Part shown: positions 21,476 through 32,294 of the stretch, in pieces
Layout: every line of letters begins with the position of its first letter
Position numbering within the stretch: position 1 is the stretch's first letter
Assembly (NCBI GenBank): GCA_017591395.1
Contig: WEDG01002127.1
Span: 1-64,000 of the forward strand
Direction of reading: 5' to 3'
From: Schistocephalus solidus
Taxonomy: Eukaryota; Platyhelminthes; Cestoda; Diphyllobothriidea; Diphyllobothriidae
Length of the DNA stretch: 64,000 nucleotides
Notes under the pieces: model-generated
What the model was told of the DNA's origin: nothing
What the model saw: the letters and a program-made list of their open reading frames with translations, nothing else
Databases searched by the model: none
Program-made: the position numbers and the translations under genes

Positions 21476-21890
21476 TTATAATCATGACATAAGGTCGACT
21501 GAAGAACTTTTCTACTTGTTCCAATAGGTGAGTGTCTGCGACTCGGTCTCTCTTAGGTGGCCGATAGACAGTGAGGACATCCAGACATGGAGAGTCAAGA
21601 GCCTTGATGGTCAGCCAGATGACTTTCATGCTGCACGTAAACTTGCTCGTCTTGTCGGACATTATTAGCATTTATTTCGGAAACACAATTATTCCATCAC
21701 TCTGTCGGTTTTCTATGCCCCTCCGATATATTTGGTATCCAGACAATGCTATTTCGCTGCCTCGAATACTGCCCGACAGCCAGGTTTCAGTTACTGCTAT
21801 CACATCTGGAGATACTTCGGTAAGCCAAACTTTTACCTTGTCAAGTTTTGATAAAAGACTCTGGGCATTTGTTTTAAAGCACTTCAATTT
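21453..21890 (-). pseudogene. LINE endonuclease, first half, group A
   Basis: Two adjoining minus frames. The first is KCFKTNAQSLLSKLDKVKVW...VIAVTETWLSGSIRGSEIAL (21,887-21,672). The second is MKVIWLTIKALDSPCLDVLTVYRPPKRD (within 21,671-21,453), ending at the insertion. The catalytic Glu in TETWL is kept. It aligns with 9,700-10,110 in the better-preserved copy. Confidence 0.88.
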
Positions 21891-21999
21891 TGCGCCAGCC
21901 TAACTTACCGTTGCGCTTGTCAATTTTATGGGGCTTACTGCGTCCACTCTGACGTCAAGCTCGTATGCCTGTTCCGTTTCTTGATGAGTTTGTTTAACT

Positions 22000-23160
22000 C
22001 TGGTTTCCATAGTAAAAACGCTAAGCTTTACGGATTTGGTTTCTGTTATATCTTTGGGTAATTGGTTCCCTGATGGTTTCGGCGTTAGTGAGGTGACTGC
22101 CGTTGTCCTTAACGCAATTTGTTGGTTCAATGGAAAAGTAATATTCTTGTGAACTACCTTCCCCTTGAAGATAACCAAATTGTGTTCGCCAAACTTGATT
22201 GTAGTTCCAAGACAAGTTTCCGGCCTTGATTGTAGTTCCAAGAAAATTTTCCGACGTTTTAGCCTTTCCACAGGGGAGTAGACCGGTTAAACAATCTCTG
22301 TATGCGAGTGACAGAGGTTGTTTTGTTGAGATCGGATGGCCTTGATTTGGTCTTTGTTCTCTAGCATAATGTTTAGAGATCTTGGTTATGCCATTCCTAG
22401 GCTGTCTTCACCCTTTTAGCCTATCCGGAATGTGTCAAGAACTTTTACTTCCACACCTGGTGGGAGCAATTGGTTTAGGAGGCAATTAAATTAAGTGGGG
22501 TCTTCAGTGACCTGGTCTTCAGGTTGAACTGCAGTTGATTCATGCAAAACCTGAATAACTAAACACTGTTGCCTATCAGGATTTTTACTTTCTCCAAAGT
22601 TCTCCTTAGGGGCACGAGAACGCTTTACGGAGCTCTCGTTGGGACTTAATCTAACTCAGGCCATACTGCCGTCTGAAGGCTCCAAGGAATCCATTTGAGT
22701 ATTTTTTGACGTCGTAACTCCTGTTTTAATGTTTTCCATTGCAGATTGCCACGGTTTTGTTTATTGAGAGTCAACTTCGGGCTTGTTAGAACACCCGAGA
22801 TAACTGGATATAATTTGTGGTTCGCTTTGGTCGTCTTCCGTAGGATTCAGAGATTGCGTTTCTGTTATCCAATCCTTATGGCTATGTGTGTCCGCACATT
22901 GCGGGCTTTTTACAAATTTTATTTTTGGGCTCTTTTAGTGTTTTTATCCCTGCCTTTTTAACTGTAGTATTGCTAACCATATTTTGTCTATTCTTGTTCT
23001 CTTGCAAGAGCTACCTTAAGTCTGCAAGCTAATTTTCCAGTTTTTGAACTTTCAGTAAAATATTGGAACATTCACTGCAAGATTTGTCCTCGTAACCGAC
23101 ATACTTGGCTGCTATTATTCTTTTTGCGCGCTTTGCTGGTCCTTGGTTGTAAGTTTAAAC
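22000..23160 (-). pseudogene. LINE ORF1 protein, group A, with N-terminal Cys motif
   Basis: On the minus strand the N-terminal part (about 23,150-23,000) reads RIIAAKYVGYEDKSCSECSN then LLKVQKLENQLADLR, a CxxC motif followed by a short coiled coil. Later come VKVLDTFRIGKKGEDSLGMA-type strings with one stop, PRSLNIMLENKDQIK (about 22,410-22,340), and ELQSR...GEHNLVIFKGKVVHKN (about 22,240-22,140). These last are the RRM-like blocks shared with other group-A ORF1s. Several frameshifts and stops are present. The Cys motif recurs at about 51,640 in another copy. Confidence 0.65.
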
Positions 23161-23356
23161 TGATTGAGAGCCAGTCGTGGATGCCGAAGCCGGTTTAACA
23201 GGCTTTCCTTTGAAGGAAGTGTCATTACTGGTTATACTGCTATCAAACAATTGCTTCGATTCCAGGAATGTTAAAAACACTAAGCAAATGTATGTTAACT
23301 TTTGAGTGGATAATGAAAGATGCCAACTGGGTTTGGAATATGGCGAGTATAGGCAA

Positions 23357-24430
23357 TGGGTCTGAAACAACGTTTTGTATCTGCACTACTTGATGTCGGT
23401 TTTGGAGAGAAGATAGGACAAAGTCAAGTATAGGTGGCTATATGCCCTGGCTTATTAACTTCGTTATAAGCCTTTTATGCGGGGACTTTGTCGAAGGCTT
23501 TTTTTGAGATCGAAGTATACTGCGGCTACCGTATTGCCTTCATCTTTGTTGCAGGAAAAGAATTCTAGAAAAGTGAGATCACAGGACTGATATTACTTCT
23601 TAGGTAAGAAGTAATGTTGGGAGGGAGGTATGAGGTTGGTGTTTATCAAGTAATTTAGTACTTGATGGTACACTATTTTTTCTAGAATTTTGGAGATTGT
23701 TGCCACGATAGCTTTCGATATTAGATCGGTTACCGTTTTTATAGAACGGTGCAATGTTGGAGTATTTCCATATATCTGGAAAAATCACATTTGCTTGAAG
23801 TAACGAGAACAGTAAAGCGAGGAGTATTGGGGCATATAGCATATGGTTAATTGTATATGGAGAGATTTTATCGGTCTCATAGTAGGGAGACTTGGGTAAT
23901 TGTCAGTAGCTGTTTTTACGGTTTCTTCACTAAAATCTATCTCACTTAGGGTACAGGTGGTTAGTTCGGTTTGTTGTAGGAAAGGTTCATATTCTACTGT
24001 ATATTTGGCGGAGAAGTACTTGTTGAATAGATTCACTATTTGCTTATCATTTGTTATTCTTGGTCCTTAGTTCGTGATCAAAATTTGAGGCCCTGATTTT
24101 CGGTATTTTTTTATCTTTTTAAAACATTGGGCTGTTCGTCTTGGGGATTCAAGCGCATGGTGTTCTGCAGCTATCAGTTTTTTGTTTCCATTTTGGTATC
24201 TAGGTCATGGATTTCTTTAATTCGTTGCCGTGTGGATAAGTAGCTAACACGGGGGTCGTTTCGTTGTTTTTTAGTTGTTTTGAAGTCACTTTGAGAGAAA
24301 ATTTTGAGCTTATAACACGGGAATCGTTCTTCTACTATGGTGTACCTAATACAATTTAGGGTAGATTATAGAAGGTTAATTGCTTCTGTGGGGGATGCTG
24401 TTAGAAGGTATGAACTCCAGTCTATCGAAC
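23357..24430 (-). mobile_element. LINE X, 5' part (RT fingers and palm)
   Basis: The minus strand shows NLFNKYFSAKYTVEYEPFL and the IDFSEETVKTAT linker (24,036-23,785), then ANVIFPDIWKYSNIAPFYK-NRSNIESYRG (23,842-23,600), then VYFDLKKAFDKVP (about 23,520-23,480) and VLSSLQNRHQVVQIQNVVSDP (about 23,420-23,357). These are RT motifs up to just before SGVPQG, which reappears at 18,021. Group-A LINE sequence starts at the break. Upstream, 24,100-24,430 looks like the decayed region between endonuclease and RT. Confidence 0.75.
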
Positions 24431-27330
24431 TTAAAAAAACCTATCCAAGCAGGTGACTCTTAGTCTAAACTCCATTGAAAATGGAATTTTTCCACCGTGA
24501 TTGATAACTCTTTACATTTATATCTGATGAATCGGTAGTTCAAATGGGTAAGCCTACTGGAGAAGCCACCAATTTTGGCCACATCGGAACCATATGCACA
24601 CGCTTTTTGCAAACAGCAATAAGTTCACAGAATTTCTTACTTTCGAAAACTATATAATGGCAGTGATGGGTGGAACTTTAAAAAATTATAGGTACATTAT
24701 TTAACTTTGGTAGTTAAAAATGCGGATTTATAAAAAAACCGCAACAGCCAATTGACGTGCGACCTTTCGGTCACCAGGATGGCTCTGGCTCTTCGTGCAT
24801 TAATACACCGACTGTCCTCCGTCGGTGAGACCTAAATCTTTGGTTTTTCACGTTAAAATAATTAATTATACGCCCTTGGCCATTCTTTCGCACCAATTTT
24901 TGGTTCTGCACTTTAATAAAACGCTGGTAAACTGTTGTCCTTGTAGCACAATCAGAGCGTTTTCACCTCAATGAGAACTTGTAGAGTTTGCAATACAATA
25001 ATTGACTGGGGCAGTACCAATCGTTCGGGTTTGTGAACTTAGTTGATGCTTGCGAGATTACCTGCGAAATTTCCCTTACCTTCAGGAGTTTTTTGGAGTT
25101 CGCAGACCCAGGCATTTTGCAGTCTACACGATACGGAATGGCCGAGATTCCGACATTTCGAGGTCATTGAGATGGCTGCGCGGTTTGGCATTTTAGCTGA
25201 GCAGGTGCGCTTATGTAGCTGGAAAAATTTTTTACGTGGCGACTGCAGCGTTCGGGCCAACGCACTTTGATAAAGATAAATGCGCTAAGAGCATCGCAGT
25301 CCAAAAGACTGGGTAGAAAGCCATGCAATTTAGCTCGCTGTGTGCACCGCGCCCGTGTGTGCACGCCTCCTCGGAGTGCGAAATTGAGGGCTTTGCGCTA
25401 TTCCCTCTATTCTGCAACCATAGCGACTTTGGTGCCATTTGTAGCACCTGACTAGTCAGTAAATGTTATCAAGGACGTAGCACTAAATGGACTTTACGGA
25501 GAATTCTAGCACGAAGTCCTTAATTAATGCCGCGTGGTTTTATCTCCTACATATTAGCCTATTGATACTACAAATAACCTTGGAATTCGTGTAATCTTGC
25601 ACGAAATTAATCTTCCAAAATACCCTTTAGAAGCAAAATGTTAGCAGAGCAGGTTATAATATAGGACATTAAATTGTAAAACGATGTTTAAAGGGTAATA
25701 CTGGAGGGAGTGTATATAGGAGAAAATGGAAGTAATTATAAAAATGCTGTATCGTTTTACTTGTGACGCGCTTCCTGAGTTATTCTGGGTTAAATGCGTG
25801 TCGGTGACAAACCGAAATAGGAAGACTGGGATATTTTAACTCAAGTTTTTGAAACTTCATTTCATAACTGTTGTTTGAGAACACAGACCTGCTACACGAA
25901 TACCCAATTTTAGGACTTATGTTGATACTTTTGAGCCGTCTGGGATTGCTGGTCTTTCACATCGCTGCGCAAATCTCATCTAGGCTGGATTTTATACGTT
26001 TGACGCCTCTGTTACAAAACAAAACATCTCATAATGTGTTACGCGTTTCATTTTGAGTTAAACTTGCTCTCAAGAGTCTTGTACTGCTTCGTTACTTTGA
26101 ACCATCGCTTTTCATAGTTGCCGTTATACTTTTAGCTGTAATATACCATTCACTATGAACGCTGATTTCATAACTTTCGTCGATCCTAGCACACACACCG
26201 GCCGCGGACCGGGATAGATACCACCTAGGTTGTAATTATACGTAAAAAACTCATTTGTTGATGGTAGGTGTTATCCTGATAAGTATGAGCTGATTTATAC
26301 GCACTCTTATGAGTGAATGTTTGGAATAAGTACTCTGTGGCGCTCGTAGACTCCTTTAAATCGCTCCAAAGAGTAAATTACATCCATCATACGAGGATCA
26401 GGTAGTTCATTCTTGGATTTTATCCATCGCTAACTGAACTCATGTGGCACATAAAACTTTTAGCTCGGCAGTTAACATTTGCTGATGAAATTGCACTGAA
26501 TGGGAGCCTCAGTTCCCTTTAACACTTACCTGCTCTCTCTCCCACGCAAATGTTCTATCGATTGAAACTACTATTTGACCTTTGGTGCTGTCTCGCATGC
26601 TAGAGAGGTGTACTTGACTTATTAGTTATATTTTCATGACCTGAGTCAGGCCGCTTCTGCAAGGCACGATCATTACCACCTTGGACATGTATGTGACCAT
26701 AGCTATTGGACAGGTGGTTATTAAGCACGATTAATACAACTCGTCCCCAAAAGAGGCGTCAAATTATTTGCCACTGGCCGTCAAATCGGTCGTGTTTTTC
26801 AGGCATAATTTTGCATCTGTTTTTTGTCACCGTATTGTCTCTACGATAACATTGTTTGGGGGAATTATTAGCTGACACATAAGGTAGACAGTGATGTGTT
26901 CAAGAACAACCAAATCGTCTGCCATGCCAGCATTTGCCGAGTATTTGATTACCTGCGAAGAACTGAGAACCTTTCTTAGGTATGATATATGACCTATGCT
27001 GTAGGTGGGCCGGCTAAGTTTAAATTAGTCTACACCCTTCGCCAACACCCAACGACACCTGATGTTGTGTCAAAGATGGCATATTTGGAGTTTCTCGGTG
27101 AGGCAGGGGAATAGGACACCTCCCTTTTCCCATCAATACAAGCGGCCTCGAACAAAACTCTCGGAAGGATAAATGTTGTCAAATCCTAAGCGTAACCCAA
27201 GTCGTACCCAAAACTTGCCTTAAACCTAACCCTGATCTCCCTAGAAATTAGCGCAAGGTCTCCATAATAGAGTGGGTCCCATTCCCGTGTTTTCCCAGTT
27301 CCTCTCGTAACATCGCCTCAGCATAGGTAG
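24431..27330. other. No gene recognised; region upstream of MRPS2
   Basis: This is the longest stretch apart from the first 5 kb where I see no mobile element. Bases 25,040-25,450 are more GC-balanced and open in several frames on both strands (about 60-75 codons), but nothing resembles a known domain. The rest is AT-rich. The last ~200 bases presumably include the MRPS2 promoter and 5' UTR. No TATA box is obvious; a TGACGTAC string lies at about 27,335. Confidence 0.35.
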
Positions 27331-27367
27331 CTCGTGACGTACGTCCTTACGTGTCTTCCACTTATTT

Positions 27368-27718
27368 ATGCTATTTTTAGCCTCCTTCCCAGCTAGTCGC
27401 TACTTCAGTGATGTGACATCCAAGCCGGCATCTCCCTCTTCGCCTACTGCCACTCTTGCCGATCCGCTTGCTTCCCCGGACTACTTCGGCTTCCGCGATT
27501 ATTTGTCAGTGGAGCAGCTTTTCAAGGCCCGTGTGCACCTCGGCCATCGGTCAATGCTGCGCAACCCGTATATGACGCCTTACCTTTTTGGTTGTCGTCA
27601 GGGTATCGACATTATTGACCTGGAGCAGACTCTTGATCTCTTGTTTGCAGCACTCAATTTCACGGCGCACATTGCCTATCGAGGTGGTATTATCCTCTTC
27701 ATGGCACAGCACAAACAA
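27368..27718 (+). CDS. MRPS2: Mitochondrial ribosomal protein S2 (uS2m), exon 1
   Basis: This encodes the N-terminal 117 codons of the uS2 protein of the mitochondrial small ribosomal subunit. The start is the first ATG after an in-frame TGA about 30 bases upstream. The first ~20 residues (MLFLASFPASRYFSD) have few acidic residues and fit a mitochondrial import signal. The uS2 core begins with LSVEQLFKARVHLGH (near residue 48), followed by PYLFGCRQGIDIIDLEQT and LNFTAHIAYRGGIILFMAQ, all family hallmarks. The exon ends CACAAACAA then GTAAAT, a good donor. The frame reads into a stop about 40 bases later, as expected of an intron. A trans-splice acceptor-like TTTTTAG lies at 27,374-27,380, so the true 5' end is uncertain. 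Confidence 0.93.
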
Positions 27719-29355
27719 GTAAATAGCATCTCGACTTTTTGTTTTGTTTTTATTAATTAAGTCCTTTTGGAGGGGTGCATCCAATTTCTATAATATATCA
27801 ACAGATTTAGAGGTATATCCGCCCCTTGGCTTTTTGACTATTTCAAACATTTGTGCCGAGATGCGTACCATTACCCCTGCCAACTTACCGTAGGTTTGCT
27901 ATCTCATGAAATGTTAACCGGAGTTCTAAATTGTGTTTTCGGTTTGAAAAGATTACTTGAGATGGGTTGTACTATAAATTTTCAGGCAGTGTAATTCCAG
28001 GCTATTTCAGTCACAGCAGGATGCCAGCTTTCTATCGATTCTCCTCTCGACCGTTTGCGAACGCTACACTAAAAATGACTACTTAAGTAGTATGATTTTT
28101 TATCCATAGATTTTCGATGCCCCATTAAATTCAAAGTATTTTATAGAAAATTACGTCTTCGCATTTTATAATTGAAAAAAGGGTACTTTTCGATTGAAAA
28201 ACTTTCAATTCCTTAATAATTTTTAACCGGACCTGCTGTCACCCTTGCATTCAGGGTTTCCGAACTACAAGCTGTATATTTTCTTTGTAAGAATCACACA
28301 TTGATATATGCTATTAAGAAGTCATATTGGCCTCATATAAGTTTGCAGTGGATGTGAACCACGTTGTATACTTTATAAGCAACATTAAAAAATATACTCA
28401 TACGATGCTTTATGACTAGACATTTTGCGGCCCTACAAAATCTCATAATTTGAACCTTTTTGAGGCCGAAAACTTTGAAAAATTAGTAATTTGCTACCCA
28501 ATGAAGACAAGAATATTTTAGTGCATATTTTCTGTAAAATAGGAACATTGAAAATCAATAAAATAAAATTAATGCTACTGTAGCACGCATTTTGTCATTT
28601 ACATTTTTTTTAGGGAGCCAGAAACAACCTCGTTTAAACGTCGGCATACTGTTGTAATTCAAATGTCTTGAGACTAGTCTGCATGATAATTAATATTATA
28701 ATTTTTCTTAGGTAATCTTTTTTGAATCGAAAGCAAATTTTAGAATTTAGGTTAATATTTCATGAGATAGCAGCGTTACTGTTTGTTGCCTTGCATCTGC
28801 AGTTTGCTCACAATAATCAGCCATGTTTTCGGAGTTTGTTTCTAAATTAGACCTACTAGAAGCGTTTCATTTTGTCATTATTACAAGTCGCGCAACAAGC
28901 TAATCCTCTTTACGGTGTCTGTGCGGGCCACTATTTAGGAAGCCCAAACTAGATAAAGACTACTGCACGCACTCGGTTTGACCGAATCGTTAGGCGTTTG
29001 CATTCGTTTTAACCCTGTCATCGCTTGACCACCCTCGATCCTACAGCGGTTTGAGCTGATGCACCTTCGCGGGACAGAGCTTGTTTCATCCCAGCGAGAA
29101 GACTACTAATGGTAGCTTCTCATTATCCATCACACTCTGACATACTTATTCCCAACGATTCGCTTTACGGTAGAAAGGACGTCTGTTCTACCGCTGCTCC
29201 TCAATACGTGCCGAAGGTCAGGCTTTGTACCCCTGTGACGTTAATTTCCATCAAATTTCGCACGAATTGTTGTTTTCAACACCGGTTTTTATCTCAAAAA
29301 CTTCAGACATATCCTATTCGATGCCAGTTAGTACGTTCCCAATGCTTTTCTTCAG
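27719..29355 (+). other. MRPS2: MRPS2 intron, 1,637 bp
   Basis: GT at 27,719-27,720 and AG at 29,354-29,355, preceded by TTTTCTTC, join the exons in phase 0. In uS2 proteins the residues on either side of this junction are adjacent with no gap, which supports the pair. The intron is AT-rich. I see no mobile element fragment in it, unlike almost all surrounding DNA. Confidence 0.9.
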
Positions 29356-29754
29356 ATGATGCCGCTTGTGGAGCAGACAGCGCGTGCTGTTGGCGAGTAC
29401 TCCTACTGTCGGCCATGGGGCGGTGGTGTTTTCACTGACTCCTCCAAGTTCTTTAAGTCCGCCGCGGTGCGCCTGCCAGATCTCATCATCATGCTGAACA
29501 CACTGACACCGTTTGGAGCACCTCATGTGGCTGTACGGGACGCCGCTAAAATGCTCATCCCCACGGTGGCTGTAGTTGACTCAAATTCTGATCCGCGCTT
29601 AGTGACCTATCCCGTCCCCGGCAATGATGACTCGCCGACTTCCGTTCGCCTTTGGTGTTCTCTGTTTGCCGAGGCCGTATCCCACGGCAAACGACGGGCC
29701 CGGCGAGATGCGACTCTGCGCCAACAACTGAAGGATCAGCAGTCGGTTGCCTGA
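29356..29754 (+). CDS. MRPS2: Mitochondrial ribosomal protein S2 (uS2m), exon 2
   Basis: This gives the final 132 codons, ending with TGA at 29,752-29,754. The family signature RLPDLIIMLNTLTPFGAPHV is followed by AVRDAAKMLIPTVAVVDSN and TYPVPGNDDSP, the most conserved part of mitochondrial uS2. It ends in a basic tail (KRRARRDATLRQ). The joined protein is 249 aa, somewhat shorter than the human protein, with the difference at the two ends. The exon is intact, with no stops or frameshifts, and is the only clearly functional coding sequence in the window. No AATAAA was noticed soon after the stop. Confidence 0.95.
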   Translation: MMPLVEQTARAVGEYSYCRPWGGGVFTDSSKFFKSAAVRLPDLIIMLNTLTPFGAPHVAVRDAAKMLIPTVAVVDSNSDPRLVTYPVPGNDDSPTSVRLWCSLFAEAVSHGKRRARRDATLRQQLKDQQSVA

Positions 29755-30018
29755 CCTTCACTCGTATGCTCACAGAAACCTAGTGTATATATATATATGT
29801 GCTTTCACTTCAGAACACCTTTGTGCCCTTTATTGCTGCAAGGTGAAATGGGGTTTCCCCGCGAGCGGGGGTGGATGTACATTAATTCCATCAGTCAATG
29901 CAAAGGTGATAGTAAGGGGATTCATACCTTTCAAAGTGACCTCCAGAGGTTACTTTGTTGTGAAAGCATCCATCAACCTTTCGTCTACATGTATAAGCCA
30001 AGCAAACATCAATAACGC

Positions 30019-30200
30019 CACTCTGGCTGATGACGGCTGATAGGCCAAAAATGGCCATTTCAGTCTGTCTTGTCTCTGTCGGTAATATCATTCTGTCTAT
30101 ATCACTAGCCGTTGTGCAGCTGCTGACGGGGCTCGAGATTGAGTCCCAAGGCACAACGGGACGAGTGAGTCTTGTAACCGATTGGTGAGTGACTATCTAC
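30019..30200 (+). repeat. SINE-like repeat S1, body-only copy
   Basis: Begins TGGCTGATGACGGCTGATAG and continues through AATGGCCATTTCAGTC and GGGGCTCGAGATTGAG to GATTGGTGAGTG, matching the body of the copy at 5,471-5,752. The tRNA-like head is missing. It lies about 260 bases after the MRPS2 stop codon. Confidence 0.7.
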
Positions 30201-30935
30201 CATTGTACTCATAGCGCCACGAGAACCAAGTCACAATGCCCTTTTGCAGGAGAATGGGAAAGAGACTAGTATAAGTGGTGTGTTCTGTGTAGAACTTGGA
30301 TAAGCTTCGAAACTCTCCGACGTGCGGCCGGCTCTGGGCCTGCGCTTGCGTTCGTTCATTGGGGATATGTGGGCGTGAACAAACGTCACCGGAGAGAAGT
30401 TAGTATTCACTTTTTGAGTTGATTGGGTGATTGTGCAGTTTACGGCCGCATAGGATTAGCTACAGGTTTGTACGATCTGGCCGCTCAGGAGCCGTGATTA
30501 CATGGTTTCTGGCAAAACTTAGTTGCCCGAGGCAGGAAGCTTGAGGTGATACAATTGCTCTTCAGATGCCGTACAATGTGAGGAGTTGACATGTGACCAA
30601 CAATGAGATAAATGATTTAATCTGATGCAAATACCGGTTTGACAGCGTGGTGATGGTGACACGAACCGGAAGCAAGGTTGATACAACCTGCGCAATTGAA
30701 GCATCAGTGAGAGGGTGTGTTGGCGTATCTCGTCGACATGGGCCCGTGAATTAGCATGGTATGAGAGAAAAGGACGCGTCCAGCTCACTACATTACTATA
30801 AATGTGAGGCTTGACGAATCCGTCAGTGAAGTCTTTCACTGTCATCTGGGCCCTGAGGTGGGATAAATCGTAGAGCGTGTTGGTTGCCGGATGATTTCGT
30901 TGAGTTTGGCGAATGATACTGGCTGGCAAAGACTA

Positions 30936-31250
30936 GGGAGACTAAAATGGCCATTTCTGGCTTATTAGCCGTCGTCAGCCAGTCGTACCCAACCGCAGGT
31001 GATGCACCACTATAGGATCGAACCCTCGATGCGAGTGGTGTACCACCTGGGGTTTGGTTATGACTGGCTGACGATGGCTAATAAGCCAGAAATGGTCATT
31101 TCAGTCACACTTGTCTTTGCCGGCCATATTTATCTGCCGCTTCTACTACTAGCCGCTGTGTGGCTGCTGGCGGGGCTCGAGAGGTAGCCTCAAGGCAGAG
31201 TGGAACGAGTGAGTTCCGTTAACGATCGGTGAGTGTTTATCAACGAATGC
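30936..31250 (+). repeat. SINE-like repeat S1 with inverted partial copy (foldback)
   Basis: Bases 31,011-31,250 are a forward copy including the box-B-like GGATCGAACCCTCG (31,015-31,028). Bases 30,936-31,010 are the reverse complement of 31,035-31,109, so the first ~75 bases of the body are mirrored around a 24-base centre that contains box B. A transcript would form a ~75-bp hairpin. Confidence 0.75.
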
Positions 31251-31499
31251 AAGTTGCTCGTATGTGACATGAGGTCACCAAATTGTACATTCTAGGTGTT
31301 GCGTGTGTTCAGAGTGCCGTATTAACAAGGGTACGCTCATTTTACTAGCGAACGTGTAGAGCACCGGTAAAAGTCATGTATTCTGGACATAAAGTCGATC
31401 ATTATCGGAGCTTCCGACGCATGGTCGAACCTGGAGCTACACTCGGGTCCGTCCGCTAGGTTGATGTGAACGTGAATAAACGTCAGGTTAGAATCAGTC

Positions 31500-31924
31500 T
31501 GGTAAAAACATCTTTGGAGATTTTCAATTTTAAAATGGCTAGCCTTTTTAATTAAACTACAGAATGGGCAGCAAGCTCCAAAAACTGGAAGGTCAAACCT
31601 TCGAGAAAGTCTAAGTTAGTTTCAGAAGGATAAAATATAAGAAACAAAGTCACAAATCTGTGCAACTTTGACCGTACTTCTATCGGCGTGGGGCGAGAGG
31701 CCTAAATTATTGCTGTGACTTAAACCTACTTCCTTGACATTGAGGAATTCAGTCATAGTGGTGCCCTTAAAAATCACTGATTGTGGTAGCCTTTCTGGTC
31801 TGTAACACGTGTAGCTACATTTAGGAGGAAATTCCATTAACCCCGCTGATCTCCATGCGGGATGAGCAAGCAATTCACCATGAATTTTTACAAGCAACAT
31901 TAAGCCGTAGCTTTAGAATATGCA
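31500..31924 (-). mobile_element. Group-B LINE relic, 3' side of an interrupted copy
   Basis: The minus frame 31,622-31,900 reads SAGLMEFPPKCSYTCYRPER, LPQSVIFKGT and LGLSPHADR, matching the region after the RT catalytic motif in the LINE at 43,317-43,625 (GLMDFSPPRYRYMCFGPVRL). Bases 31,510-31,570 match the equivalent LINE sequence at about 43,090-43,150. The upstream RT part continues at 32,463 beyond an insertion. Confidence 0.75.
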
Positions 31925-32025
31925 TATTCGACAGTTCGACCGTCGATTATGACGAGGTCCTCTGTATGCTCCACGGAATGGTGGTGCAGGGATGGTGACT
32001 TGTGCGTGATATATATAGTGTGGGG

Positions 32026-32095
32026 CTCACCGATCTGCTTAAGGAACATGCATGTTCCGTTGTGCCCTGGAGCTCAGACTAGAGCCCTCGCAGGC
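32026..32095 (-). repeat. SINE-like repeat S1, tail fragment, minus orientation
   Basis: GGCTCACCGATCTGC through GTGCCCTGGAGCTCAG is the reverse complement of the tail part of S1 (compare 30,130-30,195). It is part of the composite insertion in the group-B LINE relic. Confidence 0.55.
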
Positions 32096-32128
32096 GGTCG
32101 CATAGCGACGTGTAGCATATGATGGAAT

Positions 32129-32130
<2 letters not shown>

Positions 32131-32182
<52 letters not shown>
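32131..32182. repeat. (AT)26 microsatellite
   Basis: An uninterrupted AT dinucleotide tract of 52 bases immediately beyond the 3' side of the minus-strand Penelope fragment. Such tracts are frequent at element 3' ends and are length-variable. Confidence 0.95.
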
Positions 32183-32185
<3 letters not shown>

Positions 32186-32222
32186 GAAGCAAAGACGGGA
32201 AGGCGTTCTCTGGGACCAGATT

Positions 32223-32275
32223 TTTATTCATCCGACGTTTCGAACTCTCACGCGAGCCCATCGTCAAGGAATAAA
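32223..32275 (-). ncRNA. Hammerhead-ribozyme-like structure at a Penelope 3' end
   Basis: On the minus strand TTTATTCC (stem I, 32,268-32,275) is followed by TTGACGA, a CUGANGA core with C3 changed. GGGCTC then pairs with GAGTTC (stem II, two G-U pairs) around a six-base loop. GAAACGTC and GGATGAATAAA follow, and the last closes stem I with GG and AATAAA. The order and pairing are those of a type-I hammerhead with a minimal stem III. The C3 change and one extra T before stem II argue against full activity. It lies about 20 bases past a Penelope stop codon. Confidence 0.5.
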
Positions 32276-32294
32276 AGACTGTACAACTCAATGC

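Larger units (their letters stand above)
18026..23356 (-). mobile_element. Group-A LINE inserted into LINE X, itself interrupted
   Basis: Read on the minus strand: ORF1 (about 23,160-22,000), endonuclease first half (21,890-21,453), an ~0.86-kb foreign insert (about 21,475-20,600), endonuclease second half (20,594-20,170), RT (19,700-18,700) and C-terminus (18,646-18,284). The 3' end at 18,026-18,050 has a TTGAA tandem after an AATAAA-like string. The left flank (18,025) and right flank (23,357) are two halves of the LINE X RT (about NVVSDP | N-TSGVLQG). Many frameshifts are present, and the catalytic FADD reads FAAD. Confidence 0.85.

Noticed and set aside
25039..25455. Overlapping 60-75-codon ORFs on both strands as a small gene
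   Set aside because: The openness follows from local base composition. No frame shows a domain, a start context or splice partners.
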